NCBI GenBank assembly: GCA_002324875.1
Contig: NTJG01000006.1
Coordinates: 186,001 to 250,000, forward strand
Length of the DNA: 64,000 bases
Reading direction: 5' to 3'
DNA from: Lysobacteraceae bacterium NML93-0793
GTDB taxonomy: Bacteria > Pseudomonadota > Gammaproteobacteria > Xanthomonadales > Xanthomonadaceae
The position numbers and the translations under genes are program-made. Below the pieces are notes generated by a model. The model did no database searches. It worked only from the letters and a program-made list of their open reading frames with translations, and was not told the DNA's origin. Shown piece by piece: positions 31,265 through 41,901 of this stretch (position 1 is its first letter; each line of letters begins with the position of its first letter).

Positions 31265-32599
31265 TTGAAGACCATGTCCCCGCTCGTGCTGGCCATTGCG
31301 CTGGCGATCGCGCCGGTTGCCGTCGTCGCCAATGAACCCGCGACCCCGGTCACCATCGACACGCCCGCGCGTGGCGAGATCACCAGCCGCTCGGCAGTGA
31401 ACTACCGCGACGGTTCGCGCAGCCAGCTGCATACCCTCGATCTGCGGGAAGGCCAAGTGGTGCAGGTCGCCGTCGAAGGGCCCCTGCGCGCGCGGTTGAC
31501 CGCGTTCTACGGCAGCGACGAACTGCTCGGCACGTCGGGCGAGGGCACCCAGGCGGCGTCGCTGGTCGTGCGCGCCAAGCGCGCGGGCCGCCACACCATC
31601 GCCGTGAGCGGCGTCGATGCCAGCGCCTACGGGCCGTACACCCTGCGCGTGGCCACCGTGGAGGCCTACGACGGCCGCGCACTCACGCCGGGCGCGTCGA
31701 TCAGCGACTGGGTGGACGCACCGCGCCGCCTGACGCTGCGGATCGCCGAGGCCGGTGTCTACACGATCGACATGATGTCCGACGATTTCGACGCGTATCT
31801 CAAGCTCGACGGACCCGGCGTCGCCCTGACCAACGACGACGGCGGCGATGGCACCAATGCGCGCATCAACGCGCGCCTGGTGCCCGGCGAGTACACCGTG
31901 ACCACCTCGGCCTACGGCAGCGAGCGTGTCTCGGGCATGTACCGGCTCACCGTGGCGGCGCGTGCGACACCCGATTCGCCGCTGAGCGAAGGTGGTCCGC
32001 TGGTGCCCGGCACCACCGTCACCGGACTCTACGAAGGCACCGCGCACGCCTACACGTTTTCGGTACCGGCCCGGCGCCTGGTGCGCATCGATATGCAGAG
32101 CAGCGACATCGATTCGCTGCTGCACCTCTCCGGCGCCGGCGTGGACACCACCGACGACGATGGTGGCGACGGCCTCAATGCTCGCATCACGACGCTGCTC
32201 GAGGCCGGGGAGTACAGCGTCCGCGCCGACGGCGCGGTGCCGGGCGCCGGCTTCTACACCCTCACGCTCGCTGTCGAAGACGCACCGGCCAACGCCGGCG
32301 GGGGCCCGATCGCGGTCGGCCGTAGCGTCGATGCCACGCTGCTGCCGGGGATGACCGACCGCTGGACCTTCAGCGTGCGCTCGGCCGGCGAGTACGCGAT
32401 CGACATGCGTTCGAGCGACATCGACAGCCATCTGAAGCTGCTGCGCGGCTCTGAGTCGATCGCCACCGACGACGACGGGGGTGACAACCTCGATTCGCGC
32501 ATCGTGCAGCGCCTGGCCCCCGGTGATTACACGATCGAGGCCACGGCGGTCGGCTCCAGCGGCACGGGGCGTTACCGGCTCTCGCTCGAGCGGCGCTGA
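31265..32599 (+). CDS. Secreted protein with four PPC-type beta domains
   Basis: The product has 444 residues with a signal peptide (SPLVLAIALAIAPVAVVA). Four tandem beta-sandwich units of about 100 residues follow. Three carry a repeated calcium-site-like motif: DGPGVALTNDDGGDGTNARI, SGAGVDTTDDDGGDGLNARI and SIATDDDGGDNLDSRI. This is the bacterial pre-peptidase C-terminal (PPC) pattern, here without any attached peptidase. TTG at 31265 is preferred to ATG at 31274 because AGGAG ends 6 bases before the TTG. Role is unknown; protein or glycan binding outside the cell is plausible. Confidence 0.75.
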   Translation: MKTMSPLVLAIALAIAPVAVVANEPATPVTIDTPARGEITSRSAVNYRDGSRSQLHTLDLREGQVVQVAVEGPLRARLTAFYGSDELLGTSGEGTQAASLVVRAKRAGRHTIAVSGVDASAYGPYTLRVATVEAYDGRALTPGASISDWVDAPRRLTLRIAEAGVYTIDMMSDDFDAYLKLDGPGVALTNDDGGDGTNARINARLVPGEYTVTTSAYGSERVSGMYRLTVAARATPDSPLSEGGPLVPGTTVTGLYEGTAHAYTFSVPARRLVRIDMQSSDIDSLLHLSGAGVDTTDDDGGDGLNARITTLLEAGEYSVRADGAVPGAGFYTLTLAVEDAPANAGGGPIAVGRSVDATLLPGMTDRWTFSVRSAGEYAIDMRSSDIDSHLKLLRGSESIATDDDGGDNLDSRIVQRLAPGDYTIEATAVGSSGTGRYRLSLERR

Positions 32600-32609
32600 T
32601 CCCGGCGCG

Positions 32610-34511
32610 TCAGCCGGTGGCGGCACCGTCACCGGTCGACGTGTCCGATGTCCGCGTGCCGTTCCAGGCGATCGGCTCGCGGCTGGCGAAGGCCTCGATC
32701 CGGCCGTCGGCCACGGCGCCCCGCGGGTCGCGCAACACCTGTTGCAGATCCGTCGCGGCCTCGAACCAGACGCCGGTCCAGGCATCGCGTCCACCGCGTT
32801 TGGCGGTGTAGAGCGCCTGGTCGGCCACGTCGATGGCGTCGAGCCATCCTGCCGCCGACGTGGGCTGCGGCCGGCAGGGCGAAGCCGATCGACACGGTCA
32901 ACGCCATCGCGACCCCGCCTGCGTGCAGCGGCCGCTCGGCGATCGCGACGCGCAGGCGCTCGGCGACCGCGGCCGCCTGGCTCCGGTCCAGCGCCCGGCA
33001 CACGACCAGGAACTCCTCGCCGCCCCATCGGGCGACCAGGTCGCCGGGGCGGCACACGGCCGTGAACCGCTGCGCGATCTCGACCAGAACCGCGTCACCT
33101 GCACCGTGGCCGTGACGATCGTTGCTGCGTTTGAAGTGGTCCACGTCGACCAGGAAGACGACGTGCCGCAGCGTCGGTGACGACGGCGCCGGCAGCGTCT
33201 GCATCGCGGCAATCGCGGCGCGCCGGTTCAACAGTCCGGTCAGGCCGTCGGTCGTGCTGAGGCGTCGCAATCGCCGACTGACCGTCGCTGGTAGAACGCG
33301 AGTGCGAGTGCCAGCAGCACCAGGACTCCCAGCGCCGTGGCGCCGACGGCGCGGAGCGTGCGGGCATGCCGCGCGTTGATCACGTCGATGCGCTGCGTTT
33401 CGCGCAGATGTGCAAGCTCCGCTGCGCTGCGTCCATCCTCCAGCCGCGCCTGCAGCTCGGCCAGCGCGCCGAGTTGCAGGCGCCGCGCCGCGTCGCGCTC
33501 TTCGGCGTGCAAGGCATCGAGCGCGGTGAAGGCGGTCTCGAGATCACCGGACGCGTGCAGGGCCCGCACCCGCATCCGCAGCGCGTCACGCCGCTCGCGC
33601 GCGAATATGCCGGTCGCGGCCAGCGCGACGGCTGCAGCGGCGTGCACACGTGCGGCATCGGGGCGTCCATCCGCGAGCGCCAGGTCGGCCATGCGCACCA
33701 GGGTGATCGCCGCGCCGGAGGGATCGTCGTCGCGCTGGGCGTCGGCGAGCGTCTGCAGCCGCGCGGATGCATCATCGGCGCGGCCGAGCGCCACCAGTTC
33801 GGTCTGGATGCGCCGTGTCAGCACCGTATCCGGCGAGGCCCGGCTGGAGGCCAGCGCCGCCTCGAACTGCAGACGCGCCTGATCCGGGCGGTCCAGGCGC
33901 AGCAGATTCGTTGCATGGTTGTAGGGGAGCAGGGGCTCGACCACCCCGCTGGCGTCGGCGATCTGCTGCGCCTGGGCGTAGGTGCGTTCGGCCAGATCGT
34001 AGGCATCCAGATGCTCGCTCTGGATGCTGGCGACATTGATCAGCATCTTGACCTGGGCGAGGTCCGCCTCGCCGGCCTGCGCGGCTTCGAAGGCGCGCCG
34101 GTACAGCTCGAGTGCGCGCGACACGTCGCCGACCACGTGCAGCGCGGCGCCGGCATTGGAGAGCGCGCGCAACGTGAATTCGGCTGGGCGCGGCTCTGCC
34201 AGCAGCAGGGCTTCGATCCGGTCGACGGTGGCGACCACATCCTCGGTACGTCCGCTCAGCGCCTCGGCGCGGGCGAGGCACGCGAGCAGCTTGATTTCGT
34301 CGTCGGACGTGAGCCCCGGCGATGCCAGCGTGGCCCGGGCGAGCGTGATCGCGTCGCCGGGCGCGCGATCACGCAGTTCGAAGCAGCGCCCGATCGCGTC
34401 GTCGACGCGCTGTGCGTGCGCGGGCGGCAGCGGCGCGGCCGTCGCACCGACGGCGCACAGCAGCGCGGCCGCCAGCAGGGCGGCCGTTCGCCCGACGCAG
34501 TTGCAGTTCAT
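32610..34511 (-). pseudogene. TPR-membrane-GGDEF diguanylate cyclase broken by two frameshifts
   Basis: The first part (34511 to ~33275) encodes a signal peptide (VGRTAALLAAALLCAVGATA), about 350 residues of TPR-like helical repeats and a membrane helix (ALGVLVLLALALAFYQRR). Its frame stops at 33240. The GGDEF domain continues in another frame from about 33280: LSTTDGLTGLLNRRAAIAAM, FLVDVDHFKRSNDRHGHGAG, I-site RPGD and active site RWGGEEF. A second shift near 32850 moves to WLDAIDVADQALYTAKRGGRD. Joined, the product would be about 630 residues. It is either a dead cyclase or carries two sequencing errors. Confidence 0.8.
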
Positions 34512-34638
34512 CCTCAAAGCAAGCCCCCTCGACGACCCCCCGTCGACGACCGGGCAGTCTGTCGGCGATGCCGCGTGGCAGCGACCGGGGACCCGGCGGG
34601 CTGGTAGAATCCGCGGTTTTCCGCCGGATCCGATTGCC

Positions 34639-35767
34639 ATGATCGAACTCAATCCCCTGCGTCAGCGCATCGTCGACCTCAAGGGTCGGCTGGATGCGCT
34701 GAGGGGGTATCTTTGACTACGACGCCCGTCGCGAGCGTCTGGAAGAAGTCGAGCGCGAGCTCGAAGACCCGAACATCTGGAACGACCCCGAGCGCGCCCA
34801 GGCACTGGGCCGCGAGCGTTCGGCGCTCGACAAGACCGTCAACGGCATCCGCAGCCTGACCGAAGGGCTGGAAGGCGCCAGCGAACTGCTGGAGCTGGCC
34901 GAATCGGAAAATGACGAGGACACCGCGCAGGCAGTCGTCGACGATGTCGAGCGTTACGCCGGCGAGGTCGACAAGCTCGAGTTCCAGCGCATGTTCTCCG
35001 GCGAACTGGACGGCGCAGCCGCATTCGTCGACATCCAGGCCGGTGCCGGCGGCACCGAAGCCCAGGACTGGGCCGAAATGCTGCTGCGCATGTATCTGCG
35101 CTGGGCCGAGAGCCGCGGCTGGAAGACCGAGCTGATGGAAGTCTCCGGTGGCGAAGTCGCGGGCATCAAGTCGGCGACGGTGCGCATCGAGGGCGATTTC
35201 GCCTACGGCTGGCTGAAGACCGAGATCGGCGTGCACCGCCTGGTGCGGAAATCGCCGTTCGACTCGGACAACCGCCGCCACACCAGCTTCACCTCGGTGT
35301 TCGTGTCGCCCGAGATCGACGACAACATCGAGATCGACATCAACCCGGCCGATCTGCGTACCGACGTCTATCGCTCGTCCGGTGCCGGTGGTCAGCACGT
35401 CAACAAGACCGAATCGGCGGTGCGCATCACGCATATCCCGACCAACACGGTCGTGGCCTGCCAGACCGGCCGCAGCCAGCACCAGAACCGCGACAACGCG
35501 ATGAAGATGCTGGCCGCCAAGCTCTACGAGCTGGAGCTGCAGAAGCGCAATGCCGAGAAGGACGCGCTGGAAGCGACCAAGTCCGACATCGGCTGGGGCA
35601 GCCAGATCCGCAACTACGTGCTCGACCAGAGCCGCATCAAGGATCTGCGCACCGGCGTGGAGCGTTCCGATACGCAGAAAGTGCTCGACGGCGATCTCGA
35701 CGAATTCGTCGAGGCCGCGCTCAAGTCCGGCCTGGAAGCCGGCGCCAAACGCGTCGACGCCAACTGA
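34639..35767 (+). CDS. prfB: Peptide chain release factor 2 with programmed +1 frameshift
   Basis: The frame opens at ATG 34639, reads 25 codons and meets TGA at 34714-34716. The shift site AGGGGGTATCTTTGAC (34703-34718) has the internal Shine-Dalgarno AGGGGG, slippery CTT and TGA-C seen in E. coli prfB. Translation resumes as CTT-GAC, skipping T34714, giving 375 residues. RF2 marks are SPF in VRKSPFDS and GGQ in [12 protein letters not shown]2 abundance thus autoregulates its own synthesis. It sits between the cyclase remnant and lysS as in other rpf loci. Confidence 0.97.
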
Positions 35768-35897
35768 GTGCCGCGGCCGCGTGACGCGCGGCCGATGCTT
35801 CACCGCCATGCCTGCATACGTCGGCATGGCGTTTCCGGGCGAAGTCGCCCGTCGCTTTCGCCCCCACCGTTTCCGATTTCGTTTCTTCGAGACCCCC

Positions 35898-37418
35898 ATG
35901 ACCCAGCAGCCCGCCACGCCACCGACCGCCGACGAGAACGCCCTGATCGCGGAGCGTCGCGGCAAACTGGCCGCGCTGCGCGGGCAGGGCGTGGCGTTCC
36001 CGAACGATTTCCGCCGTCGTGACGAGGCCGGCGCGCTGCAGACCGTCTACGAAGACGCCGAGCGCTGGACCGGCGAAGCGCTGGAGGCTGAGGGCGTGCG
36101 TGTGGCCGTGGCCGGGCGCCTGATGGCCAAGCGCATCATGGGCAAGGCCGCGTTCGCGCAGATCCAGGATGTCAGCGGCCGCCTCCAGTTGTTCCTGCAA
36201 TCGGTGACGCTCGGCGAGCGCTACGACGCGTTCAAGGGATGGGACGTCGGCGACATCGTCGCGGCCGAAGGCACGCTGATGCGGACGAAGACCGGCGAGC
36301 TGTCGGTCAAGGTGGACACGCTGCGGCTGCTGACCAAGTCGCTGCGTCCGCTGCCCGACAAGTGGCACGGCCTGAGCGACGTCGAGCAGCGCTATCGCCA
36401 GCGGTATGTCGACCTGATCGTCTCGCCCGACGCGCGGGCGGTGTTCGTCAAGCGCTCGCGCATCATCGGCGCGATCCGCCAGTGGCTCGACACGCGCGAC
36501 TTCCTCGAGGTCGAAACGCCGATGATGCATTACATCGCCGGCGGCGCCGCGGCCAAGCCGTTCACCACGCACCACAACGCGCTCGATCTCGATCTGTTCC
36601 TGCGCGTCGCGCCGGAGCTGTATCTCAAGCGTCTGGTCGTCGGCGGCTTCGAGCGCGTCTACGAGATCAACCGCAATTTCCGCAACGAGGGCGTGTCGAC
36701 CCGGCACAACCCCGAGTTCACGATGCTCGAGCTCTACGAGGCCTATGTGGCCTACGAAGAGGTCATGGACCTCACCGAGGCGCTGATCCGCGACGTCGCC
36801 ACGCAGGCCGTCGGCACCACCGCGCTGGAATGGGACGGCAACGCGATCGATGTCGGCCCGGCGTTCCGGCGCTGGAAGCTCGAAGAGGCCGTGCGCGAAC
36901 TCAACCCCGAGATCACGGTCGCCGACTGTCGCGACCGCGAGGCGCTCGCCGCGCATTGCGCGCGCCTCGGCGTGCACGTGAAGGCCGGCTACGGCTGGGG
37001 CAAGCTGCTGCTGGAGATCTTCGAAAAAACCGTCGAGACCGGACTGATCCAGCCGACCTTCATCACCCATTACCCGGTCGAGGTCTCGCCGCTCGCGCGC
37101 GAGTCCGACAGCGAGGCGGGCATCACCGATCGCTTCGAGCTGTTCATCGGCGGCAAGGAGATCGCCAACGGCTTCTCCGAGCTCAACGATCCCGAAGACC
37201 AGGCCGCGCGCTTCCGTGCCCAGGTCGACGCCCGCGAAGGCGGCGACGACGAGGCCATGCATTACGACGCCGACTACATCCGCGCGCTCGAGGTCGGCCT
37301 GCCGCCGACCGGGGGCCTCGGCATCGGCATCGATCGTCTGGTGATGCTGCTGACGGGTTCGTCGTCGATCCGCGACGTGCTGCTGTTCCCCTACATGCGC
37401 CCGCAGAGCGAGAGCTGA
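35898..37418 (+). CDS. lysS: Lysyl-tRNA synthetase, class II
   Basis: The product has 506 residues: OB-fold anticodon domain (about 60-150), then class II core with motif 2 [15 protein letters not shown] and motif 3 [14 protein letters not shown], ending FPYMRP. It charges tRNA-Lys. ATG at 35898 begins [20 protein letters not shown]. It is called lysU in the Xanthomonas rpf literature. Confidence 0.97.
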   Translation: MTQQPATPPTADENALIAERRGKLAALRGQGVAFPNDFRRRDEAGALQTVYEDAERWTGEALEAEGVRVAVAGRLMAKRIMGKAAFAQIQDVSGRLQLFLQSVTLGERYDAFKGWDVGDIVAAEGTLMRTKTGELSVKVDTLRLLTKSLRPLPDKWHGLSDVEQRYRQRYVDLIVSPDARAVFVKRSRIIGAIRQWLDTRDFLEVETPMMHYIAGGAAAKPFTTHHNALDLDLFLRVAPELYLKRLVVGGFERVYEINRNFRNEGVSTRHNPEFTMLELYEAYVAYEEVMDLTEALIRDVATQAVGTTALEWDGNAIDVGPAFRRWKLEEAVRELNPEITVADCRDREALAAHCARLGVHVKAGYGWGKLLLEIFEKTVETGLIQPTFITHYPVEVSPLARESDSEAGITDRFELFIGGKEIANGFSELNDPEDQAARFRAQVDAREGGDDEAMHYDADYIRALEVGLPPTGGLGIGIDRLVMLLTGSSSIRDVLLFPYMRPQSES

Positions 37419-37591
37419 GCGCCAGGCGCCGCGCTTGCGTGCCCGGATGCGGCGTTGGCCGGACCCGGGCGCGACCCACGTGGTCACAGGAACGTGACCG
37501 GGACCCCAGCTGGTCCCACCCGTGCTTGCGTCGGGTCCTGCCCGCCCGCGATGATGCGGGCTGACGGGGGAAATCGAGGAAGCGACAGCGC

Positions 37592-38647
37592 ATGAACATC
37601 GTCATCGTCGATGACCAGACGTCCGCACGGACCATGCTGCGGCACATCCTCGAGGACATCAGTCCCGAGCTCGAGGTCTTCGATTTCGGGGATCCCGAGA
37701 CCGCGCTGCGCTGGTGCGACGACAACCGTCCCGATCTGCTTCTGCTCGATTACCGCATGCCGGTCGTGGACGGGCTCGAGTTCGCGCGCCGCTTCCGGCG
37801 TCCGCTGCTCCACCGCGACGTGCCGATCGTGCTGGTCACCGTGGTCGGCGACGAGCCCGTGCGCCAGGCGGCCCTCGATGTGGGCGTCATCGATTTCCTG
37901 GTCAAGCCGGTCCGGCCGCGCGAACTGCGTGCGCGCTGCCGCAATCTTCTGCAGCTGCGCCAGCAGTCGGAATCGGTGAAGCAGCGTGCACTGTCGCTCG
38001 AGCAGCGCCTGCTGCGCAGCATGCACGAGGTGGAGGAACGCGAACGCGAGACGCTCAACCGCCTGGCGCGCGCGATCGCGTTCCGCGATGCCAGTACCAG
38101 CGCCAACCTCGAACGGGTGGCCGCCGTCGCGGGCATGGTGGCCGATGCGATGGGCCTGTTCGAAGACGAAGTGCGGATGATCGAGCTCGCGGCGCCGCTG
38201 CACGACATCGGCAAGATCGCCATTCCCGACGCCATCCTGATGAAGCCCGGTCCGCTGACCGCCGAGGAAACAGCGGTGATGCGCCGGCATCCGCAGATCG
38301 GCTACGACCTGCTCAGCAACAGCCAGAACCGCTTCATCCAGCTCAGCGCGCTGATCGCCCTGCGCCACCAGGAGCGCTACGACGGCAGCGGCTATCCGGA
38401 TGGCCTGGCCGGCGAGCAGATTCCACTGGAGGCACGCATCGTCGCGATCGCCGACGTGTTCGATGCGCTGATGTCGCAGCGCCCCTACAAGCGCGCCTGG
38501 TCGATCGACGAGGCGCTGGCCTACATCGGCGAGAACAGCGGGCGCCACTTCGACCCGCGCTGCGTCGAGGCGATGCTCGGCAACGTCGACCGCCTGCACG
38601 AAATCTGTGCCCGGTTCGGCGGCAGGCCGGTGGGGCCGCTGCAATGA
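37592..38647 (+). CDS. rpfG: RpfG, HD-GYP cyclic di-GMP phosphodiesterase response regulator
   Basis: The product has 351 residues. Receiver domain 1-125 with phospho-acceptor Asp53 in LLLLDYRMP and Lys in [13 protein letters not shown] domain about 165-345 with HDIGK and DGSGYPDG. It is phosphorylated through RpfC and hydrolyses cyclic di-GMP, raising virulence/exoenzyme output in Xanthomonas. The triad usually written HHE before DGSGYP reads HQE here, so one metal-side His is Gln. It precedes rpfC by 10 bases; no rpfH intervenes. Confidence 0.95.
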   Translation: MNIVIVDDQTSARTMLRHILEDISPELEVFDFGDPETALRWCDDNRPDLLLLDYRMPVVDGLEFARRFRRPLLHRDVPIVLVTVVGDEPVRQAALDVGVIDFLVKPVRPRELRARCRNLLQLRQQSESVKQRALSLEQRLLRSMHEVEERERETLNRLARAIAFRDASTSANLERVAAVAGMVADAMGLFEDEVRMIELAAPLHDIGKIAIPDAILMKPGPLTAEETAVMRRHPQIGYDLLSNSQNRFIQLSALIALRHQERYDGSGYPDGLAGEQIPLEARIVAIADVFDALMSQRPYKRAWSIDEALAYIGENSGRHFDPRCVEAMLGNVDRLHEICARFGGRPVGPLQ

Positions 38648-38657
38648 GCACGCCGGG

Positions 38658-40835
38658 ATGAAGACGACGATAGCCTGGCTTGGACGCCGGCTCTCGGGTC
38701 GTCCGGACAGTGAGCACGGACAGGCGCTGATCCGCCTCGCCCTGCTGTTCGTGGTCCTGGTGTTCCTGCTGTGGACGGATCGCAGCGGCCCACGCCCGCC
38801 GGCCTACGAGCAGGTCATGGCGATGGTGATCACCGGGTTCTGCATCGGCTCGGGCATCGTCGGATGGATTCTTGCGCGTCCCGGAACATCGCACCCGCGG
38901 CGGGTGGTCGGCATGTTGTCCGACTACGGCCTGATGGGCGCGGCAATGACGGTGATGGGCGGCCCGATCGGTTGGGTCTACGTGCTGATCCTGTGGGTCA
39001 CCGTGGGCAACGGCCTGCGCTTCGGCACGCGCTATCTGTACGCGGCGATGAGCATGGCGGCGCTGAGCTTCGGTGGGGTGCTGCTGCTGACGCCGTACTG
39101 GCACGCCAACCTGAGTCTCGGCGTCGGTCTGCTGATCGGGCTCGTCGCGATACCGCTCTACCTGTCGGGTCTGTTGCGTGCGCTCACCCGTGCGACCGAC
39201 GTGGCGATGCGGGCCAGCGAGGCGAAAAGCCGCTTCCTGGCCAATATGAGCCACGAGTTCCGCACGCCGCTGAATGGGCTGGCCGGCGTGTCCGAGCTGC
39301 TCGCGACCACGCGTCTGGACCCGGAGCAGCGCGAGTATCTGGCCACGATCCGCGCATCGACCGTGAGCCTGTTGGCCCTGGTCGAGGACGTGCTCGACAT
39401 CTCGGCCATCGAGGCCGGCAAGTTCCGCGTGGTGGAGCACCCGTTCTCGCTGCGCGAGGTGGTGCGTGGGGTCGACCTGATCCTGCAGCCGGGCGCCCGC
39501 GCCAAGCGCCTGGCCTATGCCTCCAGCATCGCCGACGACGTGCCGGATCTGCTGCGCGGCGATCCGGCCCATCTGAGCCAGGTGCTCACCAATCTGGTCG
39601 GCAACGCGGTCAAGTTCACCCATCACGGTTCGGTGCAGGTCGATGTGTGCTGCGTCGAGTCCGCGCCCGGCAGCCTGCGCCTGAAGTTCACCGTCAGCGA
39701 CACCGGAATCGGCATTCCCGAGTCGGCCCGCGCGCGCCTGTTCGAGGCGTTCGAACAGGTCGACACGACGCTGGCGCGCGGGTTCGGCGGAACGGGATTG
39801 GGCACCAGCATCGCCAAGCGACTCACCGAAGCCATGGGCGGCACGATCGGCTTCGAAAGCACGGAGCACATGGGCAGCCGGTTCTGGGTGGAGCTGCCGT
39901 TCGCACTGGCGGAGGTGGAAGAGACCGGTGACGTCACGGCGGCGCCGGCGTCGTCGTCCGCGACGGCGGGCGACCCGCGTCCGGTCAACGTGATCGCGTT
40001 CAGCGATCCCTTCATGCGGCATCGCCTGCGGGTGCGCAGCATGCGCATCCTCATTGCCGACGATCACGCGGCGAACCGCATGGTGCTCGAGCGCCTGCTG
40101 CAGAAGGCCGGCCACAGCGTGACGAGCGTGGACGGCGCCGAGGCGGTGCTGGACGTGATGGCGAGCGAGGACCACGACGCGATCGTGGTCGACCTGCATA
40201 TGCCCGGCATGAGCGGCTTGGACATGCTGCGCGAGATGCGCGCCATGCAGGCCGGCGCGCCGCGGACGCCGGTGATCGTGCTCAGCGCCGACGTGACACC
40301 CGAGTCGATCGCCAGCTGCCGCAAGGCCGGGGCCCACGCCTTTCTGGCAAAACCGGTGGTCGCGTCGAAACTGCTGGACCTGTTGTCCGATCTCTCGACA
40401 CCGGGCGGGCGCGTCCTAGCGGAGTCCGAACCGTTGTTCAGTACGCCGCTCCCCGTACGCGACGACGTGCTCGACACCGAGGTGCTCGACGAACTCGCGA
40501 CACTCGGACTGGGTGACGACTTCGTCACCCGGTTCCTGGGGCAGTGTCTCGACGATGCCTCGGCCTGCCTTCGCGGCATCGAGGAGACCGGGGTCGCCGA
40601 ACAGTGGGCGGCGATGCGCGATCAGGCACACGCCCTCAAGGGCGTGGCCAGCAACATGGGCCTGATGCAGCTGGCCGCGACCAGCGGTGATCTGATGCGT
40701 GTCGCGGAATGGCAGCTGCGGCGTGATTGGCGGCAGCGTCTGCAGACGCTGCACGAGCAGTTCGCGATCGGCCGTGAAGCCTTGGACGCGCGCGGGTTGT
40801 CGGGCGCCGCGCGCGACCGGGGCCGGGAGCCGTGA
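38658..40835 (+). CDS. rpfC: RpfC, hybrid sensor kinase for DSF
   Basis: The product has 725 residues. Five membrane helices lie in residues 22-175, forming the DSF sensing region. HisKA phospho-acceptor His199 is in [15 protein letters not shown], ATPase boxes follow ([28 protein letters not shown]), a receiver spans about 465-585 ([14 protein letters not shown]) and an HPt domain carries [11 protein letters not shown] near 660. This is the full RpfC layout. It activates RpfG on DSF binding and, through its receiver, restrains RpfF. It converges on rpfF, whose stop is 13 bases away. Confidence 0.95.
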   Translation: MKTTIAWLGRRLSGRPDSEHGQALIRLALLFVVLVFLLWTDRSGPRPPAYEQVMAMVITGFCIGSGIVGWILARPGTSHPRRVVGMLSDYGLMGAAMTVMGGPIGWVYVLILWVTVGNGLRFGTRYLYAAMSMAALSFGGVLLLTPYWHANLSLGVGLLIGLVAIPLYLSGLLRALTRATDVAMRASEAKSRFLANMSHEFRTPLNGLAGVSELLATTRLDPEQREYLATIRASTVSLLALVEDVLDISAIEAGKFRVVEHPFSLREVVRGVDLILQPGARAKRLAYASSIADDVPDLLRGDPAHLSQVLTNLVGNAVKFTHHGSVQVDVCCVESAPGSLRLKFTVSDTGIGIPESARARLFEAFEQVDTTLARGFGGTGLGTSIAKRLTEAMGGTIGFESTEHMGSRFWVELPFALAEVEETGDVTAAPASSSATAGDPRPVNVIAFSDPFMRHRLRVRSMRILIADDHAANRMVLERLLQKAGHSVTSVDGAEAVLDVMASEDHDAIVVDLHMPGMSGLDMLREMRAMQAGAPRTPVIVLSADVTPESIASCRKAGAHAFLAKPVVASKLLDLLSDLSTPGGRVLAESEPLFSTPLPVRDDVLDTEVLDELATLGLGDDFVTRFLGQCLDDASACLRGIEETGVAEQWAAMRDQAHALKGVASNMGLMQLAATSGDLMRVAEWQLRRDWRQRLQTLHEQFAIGREALDARGLSGAARDRGREP

Positions 40836-40847
40836 GCCCGGCGGTCG

Positions 40848-41732
40848 TCAGAGCGCGACGGCGCCCGGGTGGGCGGTATAGCTCCGGCGCGTCTGCGCCT
40901 TGACGATGCGGTCCATCGTGCGCACGGAACGTTCGCCGAGCGCCAGTGCGGTGTCCACCCAGACCTCGGTGATGCCCATGAGCTCGTCGTAGCCCACCGG
41001 CTGCGAGATGCCGCGCACGGCATTGAGGGCGATGTGCGCGTGCGGCGCACGCTGCTGCCGGCGGATCAGGTCCTCGACCGCGGCTTCGCCCTGGCCCTTG
41101 GGCACCAGAATGTCGACCACGCCCATCGCGTGCATGTCCTCGCTGGTGAACAGGTTGCCTTCCAGAATGATCCGCTCCGCGAGTTGTGGCGCGACGCGCT
41201 TGCTCAGGAACGAATAGGCGCCCATGCCCGGAAACAGGCCGAACAGCACTTCCGGCAGGCCCATCTGCACGCCTTCCTCGGCAACGATGGTCTGGCAGGC
41301 CAGCGCCAGCTCGAAGCCGCCGCCGAGCGCGTCGCCCTGGAGCAGGGCGATCATGCGCACGTCGCCACCGAGACCGGTGTGGATGTGATGCACGCCGTCG
41401 ATGCACTTGCGCGCGTACGAGAGCAGGTGCTCGCGATCACCGGCGCGGATCAGCTGGGCGAACAGGGCGAGGTCGCCGCCCAGGTTGAATGCGTCCGCGT
41501 CGGATGCGACCACGACATGGCGCAGACGGCCGGGTTCGCGCTGGTGCTCGCGCAGGGTGATCGAGTTGAGGAAGCTCCACATGTCGTCCATGAGGCCAGG
41601 CCGGAAGCAGGGGCGATCCCCGGCAGCCAGCTGACTGTGCATGTACATCCAGTGCGCCTGGTTGGCAGGGTCCGACTCGACGCGCATATGCGGATACGGA
41701 CGGACGCGGAGCAGCGTTTCGACGTTGGTCAT
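40848..41732 (-). CDS. rpfF: RpfF, DSF synthase (enoyl-CoA hydratase/thioesterase-like)
   Basis: The product has 294 residues of crotonase fold. The two catalytic glutamates fall at positions 141 (GGGFELALA) and 161 (MGLPEVLFGLFPGMGAYSFL), the same numbers as in Xanthomonas RpfF. It dehydrates 3-hydroxyacyl-ACP and releases the cis-2-unsaturated fatty acid DSF. ATG at 41730-41732 yields MTNVETLLRVRPYPHMRVES; longer in-frame starts would run into the hairpin at 41801-41832. It lies 170 bases downstream of rpfB. Confidence 0.95.
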   Translation of the reverse strand: MTNVETLLRVRPYPHMRVESDPANQAHWMYMHSQLAAGDRPCFRPGLMDDMWSFLNSITLREHQREPGRLRHVVVASDADAFNLGGDLALFAQLIRAGDREHLLSYARKCIDGVHHIHTGLGGDVRMIALLQGDALGGGFELALACQTIVAEEGVQMGLPEVLFGLFPGMGAYSFLSKRVAPQLAERIILEGNLFTSEDMHAMGVVDILVPKGQGEAAVEDLIRRQQRAPHAHIALNAVRGISQPVGYDELMGITEVWVDTALALGERSVRTMDRIVKAQTRRSYTAHPGAVAL

Positions 41733-41800
41733 TGGAAATCCCCTGTAGCTGGGACCCCGCCGGCCGGGCACCCGGAAGGGTCCCTCATGAAGACAAATGC

Positions 41801-41832
41801 GCCCGATGAGCGCTTCTATGCGCTCATCGGGC
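41801..41832 (-). promoter_or_regulatory. Strong hairpin in the rpfB-rpfF spacer
   Basis: GCCCGATGAGCGC and GCGCTCATCGGGC (41801-41813 / 41820-41832) pair perfectly over 13 bp with a 6-base loop. No T-tract follows on either strand, so an intrinsic terminator is unlikely. It lies in the 5' leader of rpfF and may control read-through, RNA processing or stability. Confidence 0.65.
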
Positions 41833-41901
41833 GACAGGGGCAAGGGTTTCAGCGACTTACGGACTGAATGCCAAAACGGTCACTTAAATTTGGTATATGG
41901 A

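Noticed and set aside
34714..34716. In-frame stop making prfB a pseudogene
   Set aside because: The stop is part of the conserved RF2 programmed frameshift site; the downstream frame is intact and carries SPF and GGQ.
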